64,000 bases of DNA from VGBV01 sp963813725 (GCA_963813725.1 CAWFAI010000013.1:124001-188000), one strand, 5' to 3'. Shown: positions 45,782 through 55,817, counted from the stretch's first letter. Numbers and translations: made by a program. The notes: a model not told the origin generated them from the letters alone.

Positions 45782-46348
45782 TCAGCGGTCGGGGCGCTCG
45801 GGGTAGAGCTCGTCGATCGTGACCAGAGCCCGATAGGGGGCCCCGGCCGCCTCGACGATCGCCTCGGCGCCGCCGGCGAGCCGGTCGACGACCGAGAGCA
45901 CGCCCGCGACCTCCAGCCCCTCCTCGCGCACGCGCTCGACCGCCTTCACGGTCGAGCCGCCGGTGGTGACCACGTCCTCGACCACCAGGCAGCGCGTCCC
46001 CGGCTCGAGCAGCGGCCCCTCGATCCAGCGCTGAAGGCCGTGCTGCTTGCGGTCCTTGCGGACGAAGAAGGCGACCAGCCCGTCGGCTCCGGGCGCGCCG
46101 ATCGCCGCGCAGGCGACGGGGTCCGCGCCGATCGACATCCCCCCGACGGCCACCGCGCCGCGCTCGACGGCCTCGGCAGCGACCAGCGCGCCCACGGCCC
46201 GGTGGGCGGGCGGGCGCAGCAGGGCGCGCTTGGCGTCCACGTAGTACTGGGCCGTCTGGCCCGAGGCGAGGGTGACCTCGCCGATCACCAGCGCGTGCTC
46301 GCGCAGCTCGGCGATCAGCAGATCGCGTGCCTCGTCCAACTCGGTCAT
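45782..46348 (-). CDS. pyrE: Orotate phosphoribosyltransferase
   Basis: 188-aa pyrimidine enzyme joining orotate and PRPP. Family motifs: FxLASGQ-type GEVTLASGQTAQYYVDAKRALL, GGMSIGADPVACA, FFVRKDRKQHG, and the PRPP loop CLVVEDVVTTGGSTVKAVE (about 120-138). I chose ATG 46348; TACGAT ends 7 nt upstream. An ATG three codons upstream would place part of the -10 box in the gene. The frameshift in the next upstream gene makes that frame run into pyrE, but they are separate genes. Confidence 0.93.
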   Translation of the reverse strand: MTELDEARDLLIAELREHALVIGEVTLASGQTAQYYVDAKRALLRPPAHRAVGALVAAEAVERGAVAVGGMSIGADPVACAAIGAPGADGLVAFFVRKDRKQHGLQRWIEGPLLEPGTRCLVVEDVVTTGGSTVKAVERVREEGLEVAGVLSVVDRLAGGAEAIVEAAGAPYRALVTIDELYPERPDR

Positions 46349-46380
46349 CGGCGGCATCGTAAGCGGGCGGGCCGGAACTC

Positions 46381-47320
46381 CTAGCCGAGCGCCTCGCGGA
46401 AGCCCTGGCGCCAGCTCGGGTAGCGCGGCTCCCAGCCCAGCTCGCGCTTGGCCTTCTCGTTCGAGGCGCCGCGCATCTCGGTGGCCAGCGCGGCGGCCTC
46501 GCGCCCCGCGACCAGCCGCGCGAGAAAAGCCGGAATCCGGCGCGGCGGCTTGGCGCCGATCGCCTCGGCGTAGACGGGAAGCCACTCGGCCAGCGGGGCG
46601 GGGTCGTCGTCGGTGATGTTGTAGATGCCGGGGGCGCCGCGCTCGATCGCCGCCACGGGTCGCCGAGGCGGCGTCGTCGACGTGGACGTAGGAGAAGATT
46701 CCCGTGCCCTTGCCGACCACGGGGAAGCGGCGCTTGCGCACCTGCTCGGCGGTGCTGCCGCCTGGCGCGTAATAGGTCCCCGGTCCATAGAAGTAGCCGT
46801 AGCGCAGGACCAGCCCGTCGAGCCCGCGCGTCCCGGTGGTGCTGTGCTCGAGCGCGCGCAGGGCCACCGGGCCGTCCGCCATCGGGCTGTCGGGGGGCAG
46901 CTCCATCAGGGGGTCGTCCTCGTCCTTGATCGGCCCGCCCGTCGGCGCGTAGAAGAAGGCGACGCTTTGGGTGACCAGCCGCCTGGCGCCCGCCTCGGCG
47001 GCGATCGCGGCCAGCACCGGCCCGACATCGCGGCGCAGCGCGTTCGTCGCCGCCAGCGCCTCGGGGTCCCTGAAGTCAATCTCGTCGGGGAGGGAGGTGA
47101 GCTCGTTGACGACGACCTCCGGCTTCGCTTCGGCGACCAACCGGCGCAGGGCCTCGGTGTCGTGCACGTCCACGATCGCGGGCTCGGCGCCGGCGGCCCG
47201 GATCCCCTCGGCCTTGGCCTCGGAGCGCGTCGTGCCGACGACCTCGTGGCCCGCGTCGGCCAGCAGCGGCAACAGCGGGCGCCCGACGGCGCCGGTCGCT
47301 CCTGCGACGAAGATGCGCAT
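46381..47320 (-). CDS. NAD-dependent epimerase/dehydratase-like protein, single-base frameshift
   Basis: Extended SDR protein of about 312 aa. Rossmann motif RIFVAGATGAVGRPLLPLL at the N-terminus; VTQSVAFFYAP and VLRYGYFYGPGTYYAPGG give the YxxxK-type region. At 46657-46659 (GGG on the plus strand) one extra base shifts the frame: YVHVDDAASAT should continue as VAAIERGAPGIYNITDDDP and ends KRELGWEPRYPSWRQGF in the next frame (stop 46381). ATG 47320 follows TAGGCT by 6 nt. Confidence 0.85.
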
Positions 47321-47345
47321 GGACGCAGCCTAGGGCCGCTGAGAG

Positions 47346-48281
47346 CTAGCCGTAGACGTAAATCGGCATCCCGATGTCGATCCAGTTGTAGATGAAGCGG
47401 CTGAACGGGATCGGGTTGCGAACGCAGCCGTGGCTGGCGTTGTAGTCCGGCACCGGGTTGTAGCCGTGGGTGGCGTAACCGCGGATGAAGTAGACCGAGA
47501 AGTACATGCGCTTCGAGTTGTAGCCGGCCTGCTTCATGTAGAAGCGGAACTTGCCGCGCACCGTTGGGGTGGAGGGAGCGCCGGTGCTGACGTGGAAGGT
47601 GTGGACCGGCTTGTCTCCCCGGATCAGCGACATCACCTGGCGCGAGATGTCGACCTCGACGTGGCGGCCTTCGTCGTGGCGCGGCTCGAAGCCGCCCTTG
47701 CCCATCAGCAGCTCGCGGAAGATCGAGCGGCGATAGGAGTAGTTGCGCCCCATGTTGTTGGTCTTGCGGAAGGCCTTGATCGCGAGGCGGGTGCCCTGGG
47801 TGACCCGGGCTCCCTTGGTGCCTGTGTGGTAGCCCTGCGCCTGCAGCGAGCGGTTGAACAGCCGCGCGACCGGCCCCTTGCTGAGGTGCTTGGGCACCTC
47901 CACGTTGAAGGCGGCAGTGTCGCGCTTGCCGGCGTTCTCGCCCTCGATCACGTACCGGCAGCAGGCGGTCACGTCGAGCGGCATCTCGAAGGAGCCGTCC
48001 GCCTTGGGGCTGATCTTCTTCGAGAACAGCTTGCGGCCGCTGGCGCTGACGGTGAGCTGCACGTTGTCGCTGGGAAGCGGGGCGGTGAGCTGGCCCTGGA
48101 TCGTGACCTTCTTCAGCAGGTCCACCCTGTTCGGGTTGCCCCTGACGTCGACGCTGATGCCCGCCGCGGCGGCGCCGGCGTCGGGCTTCTTCGCGGCCTG
48201 CGCCACGCCTGCGGGCAGCACGACGAGCAGCGTGGCGGCGGCTGCGAGCAGCGCGATTCGGGTCCTGCCGAGGGGGTTCAC
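47346..48281 (-). CDS. Secreted L,D-transpeptidase (YkuD domain)
   Basis: About 311 aa. GTG 48281 starts a signal peptide (RTRIALLAAAATLLVVLPAGVAQA). An Ig-like domain with two Cys (TACCRYVIEG) follows, then a peptidoglycan-binding-like region (YHTGTKGARVTQGTRLAIKAFRK) and the YkuD catalytic domain: HTFHVSTGAPSTPTVRGKF and HGYNPVPDYNASHGCVRNP with the catalytic Cys and His. It makes 3-3 peptidoglycan cross-links. An upstream in-frame start at 48323 lies within the CACAAT promoter-like region. Confidence 0.9.
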   Translation of the reverse strand: MNPLGRTRIALLAAAATLLVVLPAGVAQAAKKPDAGAAAAGISVDVRGNPNRVDLLKKVTIQGQLTAPLPSDNVQLTVSASGRKLFSKKISPKADGSFEMPLDVTACCRYVIEGENAGKRDTAAFNVEVPKHLSKGPVARLFNRSLQAQGYHTGTKGARVTQGTRLAIKAFRKTNNMGRNYSYRRSIFRELLMGKGGFEPRHDEGRHVEVDISRQVMSLIRGDKPVHTFHVSTGAPSTPTVRGKFRFYMKQAGYNSKRMYFSVYFIRGYATHGYNPVPDYNASHGCVRNPIPFSRFIYNWIDIGMPIYVYG

Positions 48282-48348
48282 CGAGGCGGCATTGTGGCAG
48301 ATGAAGGGGCCGCTACAGGCCACCGGCGAGGGCTTAACGGCGCGCTCA

Positions 48349-49650
48349 CTAGGAGATGATCGCCAGCGCCAGCGCGTTGTTGAAGGCGTGGGCGATCACG
48401 GGCGGCCACAGCGAGCCCGTTCTGTCATAGAGCCAGGCGAGCACGGCGCCGAGCACGGCCAGCGGGACCACCGTGGTGATGCCGGTCGGCGCGTGCACGA
48501 GGCCGAAGACCAGGCCGGAGATGACGGCCGCCGGCCACAACGACATCCGCGAGCGCAGCCCCGAGAAGACGAAGCCGCGGAAGAAGAGCTCCTCGCTGAT
48601 CGGCGCCAGCCCGGCGATCAGCACCACGGCCGTGACCGCGATGAACAGGCTCTCGTCGCCCACCCCCAGCTCGTTGCTGATGTCCTCCTGCTGGGGCTCC
48701 AACACGAGCGAGCTGAACAGCCCCGCGAACAGGTAGTAGACGAACAGCGCCAGCAGCATCCAGCCCAGGCCGGAGAGCGCGAAGCGGCGCAGCCCCAGGC
48801 GCTCCCACGCGACCCGCAGCTGGGCCGCCTTCCACTGCGAGGCGATCGCCACCGGCACCCCCAGCAGGCAGAGGCCGAACAGCGCCTGTGCCGCCAGCAG
48901 CGCCCCGTCGCTGTCCAGGTCGGGGTCGAAGGGCAGGACGAGGATCGGCGCCAGCAGCGCCAGGATCAGCCCCGCGATCAGGCCCCAGACCGTGTCCTTG
49001 ACGCTCCAGGTGATGTCGGGGAGCCGGCCGCGGATGCCGGGGCGCCGCTCGCCCGGCGCGGCGGGCGGAATGCCCGCGGCGGCCGCGGCGGGCTGCTCCG
49101 GCTCGCCGGCCGCGGCGGGCGGCTCCGGCTCGCCGGCCTCGGCCGAGCCGCCCGCGATCTGGCGCTCGGCCAGCACCGGCGCCCGCGTCATCGTCGTCCC
49201 CGTGCGCGGCGGGCGGCGCACGACCACCGTGCCGGCGACCCTGTCGCCCAGGCGCTGCCGCCTCGCGCCGGTGGCGATCATCACCCAGCCGATCACGAGC
49301 CAGTCGACCAGGCGCAAGAGGTTGCGCAGGCTCGCCTGACCGAAGCCGACTCCGCCGCCGTCGAGGGAGGTGACCATCGCGTGAGTCGCGTTCTTGCCGA
49401 TCGTCTGGCCCCAGCGCCACTCGCAGAAGGAGAAATAGTTGAACCAGAGCGAGAGGTAGACGATCACCAGGGCCCCCCCGGTCCCGGGGCTCTCGTCGTA
49501 GGCCGCCGCGACGATGCCGCTGAAGAAGAAGAGGTAGGCGAACAGCCAGACGCCGTTGTCGATGAGCGCCGCCAGCGCGCGTCGCCCGAGCGTCACGTAA
49601 TCGCGCTCGGTGCCGGGCCCCACCGCCATCGCCTGCTGGTCTGGGTTCAT
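48349..49650 (-). CDS. RDD domain fused to a CPBP (CAAX-type) membrane protease
   Basis: 433 aa. The N-terminal third is an RDD domain (RDYVTLGRRALAALIDNGVWLFAYLFFF; WGQTIGKNATHAMVTSLDGGGVGFGQASLRNLLRLVDWL). After an Ala/Pro/Glu-rich linker with near repeats (EAGEPEPPAAAGEPEQPAAA) comes a CPBP protease: the conserved motifs are SEELFFRGFVFSGL, LVFGLVHAPTG and HAFNNALA. The target is unknown. Start ATG 49650. Confidence 0.85.
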   Translation of the reverse strand: MNPDQQAMAVGPGTERDYVTLGRRALAALIDNGVWLFAYLFFFSGIVAAAYDESPGTGGALVIVYLSLWFNYFSFCEWRWGQTIGKNATHAMVTSLDGGGVGFGQASLRNLLRLVDWLVIGWVMIATGARRQRLGDRVAGTVVVRRPPRTGTTMTRAPVLAERQIAGGSAEAGEPEPPAAAGEPEQPAAAAAGIPPAAPGERRPGIRGRLPDITWSVKDTVWGLIAGLILALLAPILVLPFDPDLDSDGALLAAQALFGLCLLGVPVAIASQWKAAQLRVAWERLGLRRFALSGLGWMLLALFVYYLFAGLFSSLVLEPQQEDISNELGVGDESLFIAVTAVVLIAGLAPISEELFFRGFVFSGLRSRMSLWPAAVISGLVFGLVHAPTGITTVVPLAVLGAVLAWLYDRTGSLWPPVIAHAFNNALALAIIS

Positions 49651-49660
49651 AGAGGCCAGA

Positions 49661-50290
49661 TCACAGATGCTCGGTGATCTGGCGCAGCGAGGATATGTCG
49701 CCCGCGCCGTCCTCGCGGTCAAGCAGCAGCGCCCGGATGCCCGCCGCATGGGCCCCGTCGCAGTCCTCCTCCGGGGTGTCGCCGACGTGCAGAGCCTCGC
49801 CCGGCCCGCACCCCGCCAGCTCCAGGGCCGCCGCGAAGATCGCCGGGTGTGGCTTCGGCGCCCCGGCTTCGGCCGAGGAGAGGGCGCCGTCCACGAGCTG
49901 GGCGATGCCGCAGTTCTCGAGCACGCTGGAGAGCGAGATGTCCCAGTTGGAGACCACGATCAGCTTCAGCCCCCGCTCCCGCAGCTCCTCCAGCGCCGGC
50001 TCCGCGTCGGCGAACGGGGAGAACCGAACCGAGTCCACCAGCTCCTGCGCGCTGATCGGCGTCCGGAGCTCGTCCGAGATCAGCTTGGCGCAGCGCTCGC
50101 GCAGGTCGGCCAGCGAGTCGGGGTCGCGGCCCTCGTGCGCGTGCTCGCGGTAGTAGGCCATCTCGGCCTTCACCGCGGCGACCAGCTGCTCGTCGCCGAT
50201 CTCCTCGGGCACCCGCTCGCGCAGGCCGACCCATGGCGGCTCCAGCTCGACCAGGGTCCCGAGTGCATCAAGAAATACAGCGCGGGTCAT
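49661..50290 (-). CDS. HAD-superfamily hydrolase
   Basis: 209 aa. Motif I is VFLDALGTL (the first catalytic Asp in place, with Ala instead of the second typical residue); motif II is LIVVSNWDIS; motif III/IV is KPHPAIFAAALELAG and HVGDTPEEDCDGAHAAG. Probably a small-molecule phosphatase. ATG 50290, with AGTATT 9 nt upstream in a promoter shared with mscS. Confidence 0.88.
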   Translation of the reverse strand: MTRAVFLDALGTLVELEPPWVGLRERVPEEIGDEQLVAAVKAEMAYYREHAHEGRDPDSLADLRERCAKLISDELRTPISAQELVDSVRFSPFADAEPALEELRERGLKLIVVSNWDISLSSVLENCGIAQLVDGALSSAEAGAPKPHPAIFAAALELAGCGPGEALHVGDTPEEDCDGAHAAGIRALLLDREDGAGDISSLRQITEHL

Positions 50291-50314
50291 CTCTGTGGGA
50301 ATACTCCCATCGCG
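50291..50314. promoter_or_regulatory. 24-bp bidirectional promoter between the HAD gene and mscS
   Basis: The two start codons are only 24 bp apart. The centre is AATACT (50300-50305), which read from the other strand is AGTATT. It lies exactly 9 nt from each start and is flanked by GGG and CCC. One symmetric -10 element could therefore serve both genes, giving leaders of only two or three nucleotides. Confidence 0.6.
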
Positions 50315-51088
50315 GTGGACGAAAGCTTCTGGGACAGCCACGGGAACGAGATCGAGGCGGCGATCATGCTGATCGGCGCGGTCGTCCTCGCCCTGCTGGT
50401 GGACCGCTTCCTGCTGGGACGCGCCGAGCGGGCCACCGAGGGAATGGAGACCTCGCAGTTCTCGCGCGAGGCGCGCACGCGCCTGCGCCTGGTGCGCCGC
50501 CTGGTCTTCGTCGGGATCATCTTCATCGGCGTGGCGCTGGCGCTGAGCCAGTTCACCGAGATCAAGCGCGTCGCGACCGCCCTGCTGGCCTCGACCGCCG
50601 TGCTGGGCCTGATCATCGGCTTCGCGGCCCAGACGGTGCTGGCCAACTTCGTCGCGGGGATCCTGATGGCGATCCGCCAGCCGATCAGGATCGGGGACCT
50701 GATCAGCCTCGGCGAGGAGGTGTATGGGCGCGTCGTCGACATCGCGCTCACCTACACCGCGGTGGACCACGGGGACGGCTCGCTGCTGGTGATCCCAAAC
50801 GCGAAGGTGATCACCGAGGTGGTCCAGAACCACTCCTCGGGCAACCGCAGGGCTCCTGTCACCGCCCAACTGTGGCTGCCGCCCGACGCCGACCTCGACG
50901 CCGCCCGGAAGGCGCTGGAGGGCAGCGAGATGACGGGGCTGCGCCTGGAGGAACTGACCGCCGAGGGCGCGCGCGTCGAGGTGAAGTCGACCGTCGAGCC
51001 GGGGCGGGACCGGCTCGCCCGCGCGGCCGAGGTTCGCGAGCGCGCGCAGAGCGCCTTTCGCGAGGCTGGCCTCTTGCGCTCCTCTTAA
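50315..51088 (+). CDS. Small-conductance mechanosensitive channel, MscS family
   Basis: 257 aa with three N-terminal membrane helices; the pore helix region is ALLASTAVLGLIIGFAAQTVLANFVAGILMAIRQPIRIGD (about 85-125), followed by the beta domain (VVDIALTYTAVDHGDGSLLVIPNAKVI) and an alpha/beta C-terminal domain. It protects against osmotic down-shock. GTG 50315 is chosen because AATACT lies 9 nt upstream and the upstream frame is inside the HAD gene. Confidence 0.9.
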   Translation: MDESFWDSHGNEIEAAIMLIGAVVLALLVDRFLLGRAERATEGMETSQFSREARTRLRLVRRLVFVGIIFIGVALALSQFTEIKRVATALLASTAVLGLIIGFAAQTVLANFVAGILMAIRQPIRIGDLISLGEEVYGRVVDIALTYTAVDHGDGSLLVIPNAKVITEVVQNHSSGNRRAPVTAQLWLPPDADLDAARKALEGSEMTGLRLEELTAEGARVEVKSTVEPGRDRLARAAEVRERAQSAFREAGLLRSS

Positions 51089-51115
51089 GCGCTCCCTCTA
51101 CCCTGTCTGGCCCTT

Positions 51116-53285
51116 ATGAGTGCCCGTTCCAGGCGCAGGCACAGGCGCACCAGCCGCCGCAACCCCTTCCTGCTGACGATGGTCGTGCTGGGAGCGACCG
51201 CTGCGCTGGTGGTGATGATCTTCGGCACCTACGTGCTCAGCGTCGCCGCCGAGGCGCCCCCCATCTCGCAGCTCAAGGCGATCGACCAGGGCTCCAACTC
51301 CGTCGTCTACGCCGCCGACGGCTCTCGCCTGGGCTTCATCCAGTCCGACGAGGCGCGCACGCCCGTCGGCATCGAGAAGATCCCCGAGGACCTGCAGCAT
51401 GCCACCGTCTCGATCGAGGACGAGCGCTTCTACGAGCACAACGGCGTCGACCTGGAGGGGATCACCCGCGCCGCCTTCGAGAACATCGAGGCCGGCGAGG
51501 TGAGGCAGGGCGGCTCGACGATCACCATGCAGCTCGCTCGAAACCTCTACATCGACGACCCCGCGCGTGACCTGGAGCGAAAGATCAAGGAGGCGAAGAT
51601 CGCCGAGGAGATCGAGGAGGCCCACGACAAGGACTGGATCCTCGAGAACTACCTCAACACCGCCTCCTACGGGACCGTCAACGGCCGCACCGCGGTCGGC
51701 GTCGAGGCCGCCGCGCAGATCTACTACTCGAAGAGGGCCGACGATCTCGACCTGCCCGAGTCGGCGATGCTCGCCGGGCTGCCCCAGTCACCCTCGCTCT
51801 ACAACCCGCTGCAGAACCCCAAGTCGGCGCTGGAGCGGCGCAACGAGGTGCTGGGCGAGATGGAGAAGCAGGGCTACATCTCCGAGCCCGAGTACGAGGA
51901 CGCGATCGACGAGCCGATCAACCTCGACCCGAGCAATCGCTACGAGCGGGTCCGGGAGCCCTACTTCTTCGACTTCGTCGAGCAGCAGCTGATCGAGGAG
52001 TACGGGGTCAACACGGTCCGCAGGGGCGGGCTCAAGGTGCAGACCACGATCGACCCCCGGCTTCAGGACGCCGGCCGCGAGGCGATCCAGAACCACCTCT
52101 ACTACTCGACCGATCCCTCGGCCGCCGTCGTGGCGATCGATCCAGACAACGGCTACGTGAAGGCGATGGCCTCGAGCGGCAGCTACTCCGACGCCCAGTT
52201 CAACCTCGCCGCCCAAGGCCACCGCCAGCCGGGCTCGGCCTTCAAGACCTTCGCCCTCACCACCGCGGTCCGGCGCGGCATCGATCCCGACTCCACCCAC
52301 TACACCTCGCAGCCGCTGAACCTCAACGACCCCTCGTTCGGGCACTGGGAGGTCTCGACCTACTCCGACAGCTACGCGGGCTCGGTCAGCCTGCACCAGG
52401 CGACCCTGGCCTCGGACAACACGGTCTTCGCCCAGCTCGCCCTTGACCTGGGGCCCGACGCAGTGGCCGACACCGCCTCGGACATGGGCATCGAGACGGA
52501 GCTGGACGGCCTCCCCGCCGAGACCCTGGGCGGCCTGCGCCTGGGCGTCTCGCCGCTGGAGATGGCCAACGCCTACGCGACCCTGGCCTCGGGCGGGATC
52601 CGCAACAAGCCGATCGCGATCAAGAAGGTGACCTTCCCCAACGGCCAAACCGACGACCTCGGCGACCCCGACCGCGAGCGGGTCTTCAGCGACGGGGTGG
52701 CCTACGAGGTCACCCAGATCCTCGAGGACAACGTCGACGCCGGCACCGGGACCGCGGCGGGCACCGGCTGCGGTGACGAGGCGGGCAAGACCGGCACCAC
52801 CGACGACTTCAACGACGCCATGTTCATCGGCTACACCCCACACCTCTCGACCGGCGTCTGGGTCGGCTATCCCGACGCGCTGCGCTCGATGTACTCGGTC
52901 CACGGCATCTCGGTCGCGGGCGGCACCTTCCCTGCCGAGATTTGGAACGACTTCATGTCGGTCGCCCTCGACGGCCACTGCGAGTACTTCCCCGAGCCGG
53001 ATGACCCTGTGGACTGGATTCCGTTCAACGGGGAGTACACCTCCTCCTCGGGCTCGGGCTGCAGCGACGCCTCGGTCGGTGGCACCGGCGGCTCCGAGGG
53101 CGCCTACGGCTGCTACAGCGACAGCTCCAGCAGCGACTCCACCGAGGACAGCGGTAGACGACGACGCCTACGCGCCCGGCGTCGGCCAGAAGCCCGCACC
53201 GAAGCCGGACCCCGCGCCGAAGCCCCCGCCCGCGCCGCCGGCCCCGCCCGCGCCGCCTCCGCCCTCGGGCGGCGTCACGCCCTAG
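51116..53285 (+). CDS. Class A penicillin-binding protein (PBP1-like), C-terminal frameshift
   Basis: About 722 aa. One N-terminal membrane helix (FLLTMVVLGATAALVVMIFGTYVL) after an Arg-rich tail. GT51 transglycosylase: IEDERFYEHNGVD, GGSTITMQLARNLY, KIKEAKIAEEIEE. Transpeptidase: GSAFKTF (SxxK), SDN in LASDNTVF, and KTGTT. The C-terminus is Ser/Gly-rich. Near 53152 one base seems missing: the shifted frame continues as VDDDAYAPGVGQKPAPKPDP and a Pro-rich end (stop 53285), whereas the unshifted frame reads Arg-rich sequence into the next gene. The Pro-rich tail is usual for actinobacterial PBPs. Confidence 0.9.
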
Positions 53286-53310
53286 CGACCCAGCCGTTTA
53301 GCTTCCCCGC

Positions 53311-54564
53311 ATGAGCACGCGGACCTGGGTCGGCGGGATCGCCCTCGCCGCGCTCGCCATCCTGGGCCTGGCGATGGCGGCGGCCGGGCCCGAGGTCGTG
53401 CCGGCCGACGGCCTGGGCGCGGACCCCGGCTGGCTGGGCGGGGCCTACGGCGACGGCCTCGGCATCGCGGGGGGCGACTACATCCAGCTGGAGCGCGCCG
53501 CCTTGCTCGCCTACGCCGCGGTCCTCATCTGCGCCACCGCGCTGCCGGCCCGCCTGCTCTGGGGGGCGATCTTCCTGCTGCTCGGCGCCTTCGCGATCGC
53601 CCCGCCGCTGCTGTCGCTGGACGTCTTCAGCTACCTCTCCTACGCGCGGCTCGACGCCCTGGGCGAGCTCAACCCATACGAGGCGGTGCCCGCGGACCTC
53701 CCGGACGACGCGGCGCTGCCGTACGTGCTCGACAACCGCGACGTCGTCAGCGCCTACGGGCCGCTGTTCTCGCTGCTCGCACTGCCGCTGGCTCATCTCG
53801 GCCTCGGCACCGCCGTCTATGCGCTGAAGGCGCTCGCCGCGCTCTCGGTGCTGGGCGCGGCCTGGCTCGCCGCGCGCATGGCGGCGGCGCGCGGCCTGGA
53901 TCCGCGGCCCGCGGCGGCGCTGATCGCCCTCAATCCCCTGGTCCTCGTCCACGTGGTCGGCGGCGCCCACAACGACGCGCTCACCGCCCTCGTGCTGAGC
54001 CTGGGGCTGGCGGCGGCGCTGGGCGCGCGCGGGCTCGTCGGCGGCGCGGGCCTGGTCGCCGCCGCGGGTATCAAGCTCTCGGCCGCGTTCGTGCTTCCCT
54101 TCGCAGCGCTCCAGGGCATCCTGCGCGACAGGCGCCTGCTGGCTGGGCTCGCGGTCGGCGCCGTTGCGGTGGTCGCGATCGCGCTGGCCGCCTTCGGGGC
54201 CGAGGTGGAAGCCGCCTTGGAGGTTGCAGGCGAAAACCAGGAGCGGGGCACGCGCGGCAGCTTCCCGGACACGCTCGCGGCCGATCTGGGGCTTGGCAGC
54301 GAGGCCGTCAGCGACGTCGCCGCCCTCCTCTACGCCGGGCTGGTGGCGGGGCTGCTGGTGTGGACGGCCCGCGGCGCCGACTGGGTGCGAGCGGCGGGCT
54401 GGGCCGGGCTCGGCCTGTTGGTCGCCAGCAGCTACCTCCCGCCCTGGTACGTGGTCCTGCCTCTGCCCCTGGTCGCGATCGCGCGCGACCGGGCGCTGGT
54501 GGCGTGCGCCGTGCTGGTCAGCGCCTACCTGCTGCGCTACCAGGTGCCGGGGCTGGGGGGCTGA
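53311..54564 (+). CDS. GT-C membrane glycosyltransferase, MptB-like mannosyltransferase
   Basis: 417 aa with about ten to twelve helices. SLDVFSYLSYARLDALGELNPYEAVPADLP (active-site loop with Asp) followed by YGPLFSLLALPL and GGAHNDAL matches the pattern of polyprenol-phosphate-mannose-dependent enzymes. It probably acts on the outer face in lipid- or wall-linked glycan synthesis. The ATG lies 6 nt after TAGCTT. Confidence 0.8.
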   Translation: MSTRTWVGGIALAALAILGLAMAAAGPEVVPADGLGADPGWLGGAYGDGLGIAGGDYIQLERAALLAYAAVLICATALPARLLWGAIFLLLGAFAIAPPLLSLDVFSYLSYARLDALGELNPYEAVPADLPDDAALPYVLDNRDVVSAYGPLFSLLALPLAHLGLGTAVYALKALAALSVLGAAWLAARMAAARGLDPRPAAALIALNPLVLVHVVGGAHNDALTALVLSLGLAAALGARGLVGGAGLVAAAGIKLSAAFVLPFAALQGILRDRRLLAGLAVGAVAVVAIALAAFGAEVEAALEVAGENQERGTRGSFPDTLAADLGLGSEAVSDVAALLYAGLVAGLLVWTARGADWVRAAGWAGLGLLVASSYLPPWYVVLPLPLVAIARDRALVACAVLVSAYLLRYQVPGLGG

Positions 54565-54567
54565 GGC

Positions 54568-55806
54568 GTGCCCCCCAGGCAACGCTGGATCGCCGCCGCC
54601 CTCGCCGTCGCCCTGCACCTGGCGCTGCTGGCGCCGACGGTCGGACAACAGGGCGGGGTGCTGGGGACCGACTTCGGGCCCGAGGCCGAGGCGATCGAGA
54701 ACGGGGCGCTGCCCTACGGCGATGAGGAGCTCGAGTACCCGCCGCTGTCGATCCCGGTGATCGTGGGGCCGGCGCTGACCGGCGAGGGCCCCGAGGCCTA
54801 CAACGCCGACTTCGAGATCCAGATGCTGGTGGTGGACCTGGCGATCGTGCTGCTGCTGGCGCTGGCCCTGCCCGGCGCGCGCCGGCATGTGATCTCGGCC
54901 CTCACCGTCTACACGCTGGGGATCGTGGCGCTCTCGGGGATTGTGCTCGGCGCCTCCGACATCGACGAGGCGCCGCTGGCCCTGGGCCGCTTTGACCTGT
55001 GGCCGGCGCTGCTGGTGCTCGCCGCTGTGCTGGCCCGCGAACGCGGCCGCTCGGCCACCTGGTCGGCCCTGCTCTCGGCCGGGATGGCGCTGAAGGCCTA
55101 TCCGCTGGTGCTGTTCCCGGCGCTGCTGCGCGGCGAGCGCAACCTCGCCCGGGTCGCCGTCGGCGCCGCCATCCCCCTTGCGCTCGCCGCCGCGATCGTG
55201 CTGGGCTTCGGCGACGAGTTCGGCGCGGCCATCGGCTACCACGCCGACCGCGGGCTCCAGATCGAGTCGGTGGCGGCGACGCCGCTGGAGATCGCGGCGA
55301 TCAACGACACCAGCGCCGAAGCGGAATACGGCTCGGGCAGCTTCAACTTCGTCGCCGGCGGCGCCGAGGCCGCCCGCGCGATCACCATCGGGCTGCTGAT
55401 CACCTCCTACGCGCTGGTGCTGTGGGCCGGCTGGCGAGCGCGCGTCGGGCACCTTCAGCTCGTCACCGCCCTGCTGGCCGTGATCGTCGTCTTCTCGCCG
55501 GTGCTCTCGCCCCAGTTCCTGTTCTGGCTGCTGCCTCTCTCGGCCGCTGCGTACGGGCTAGCGGTCTCCAACGCCGTGCTGCTGGCCGCCTTCGTCCTGA
55601 CCCAGCTGATGCTGCAGTTCTACGCGCGGGTCATCGTCGACTTCGACCCGGAGTTCGTCTGGCGCCTCGCCGGCCGCAACGCGGCGCTGCTGCTCTACGC
55701 CGCGCTGGTCTGCGTGCCGATCGTCCGCGCCGGGCTGCGGGCACGCGCGCCCGGCGCGGGCGAGCCAGACGGCGACGCCGGGACCGCGGCGACGGCGGCG
55801 ACGTAG
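54568..55806 (+). CDS. GT87-family (DUF2029) membrane glycosyltransferase
   Basis: 412 aa with about ten helices. Family features: TDFGPEAEAIENGALPYGDEELEYPPLSIPVI (catalytic loop with the acidic residues and YPP), RFDLWPALLVLAAVL, and ALKAYPLVLFPAL. It resembles PimE-like alpha-mannosyltransferases that use polyprenyl-phosphate-mannose. It starts with GTG 54568 and follows the preceding gene by 3 bp. Its TAG stop overlaps the -10 box for thiL. Confidence 0.82.
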   Translation: MPPRQRWIAAALAVALHLALLAPTVGQQGGVLGTDFGPEAEAIENGALPYGDEELEYPPLSIPVIVGPALTGEGPEAYNADFEIQMLVVDLAIVLLLALALPGARRHVISALTVYTLGIVALSGIVLGASDIDEAPLALGRFDLWPALLVLAAVLARERGRSATWSALLSAGMALKAYPLVLFPALLRGERNLARVAVGAAIPLALAAAIVLGFGDEFGAAIGYHADRGLQIESVAATPLEIAAINDTSAEAEYGSGSFNFVAGGAEAARAITIGLLITSYALVLWAGWRARVGHLQLVTALLAVIVVFSPVLSPQFLFWLLPLSAAAYGLAVSNAVLLAAFVLTQLMLQFYARVIVDFDPEFVWRLAGRNAALLLYAALVCVPIVRAGLRARAPGAGEPDGDAGTAATAAT

Positions 55807-55817
55807 CCTTCATCCAG

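Noticed and set aside
45782..47320. A single fused epimerase-orotate phosphoribosyltransferase
   Set aside because: The apparent fusion comes from the frameshift at about 46658; the epimerase C-terminus is in another frame (stop 46381) and pyrE has its own start and -10 box.
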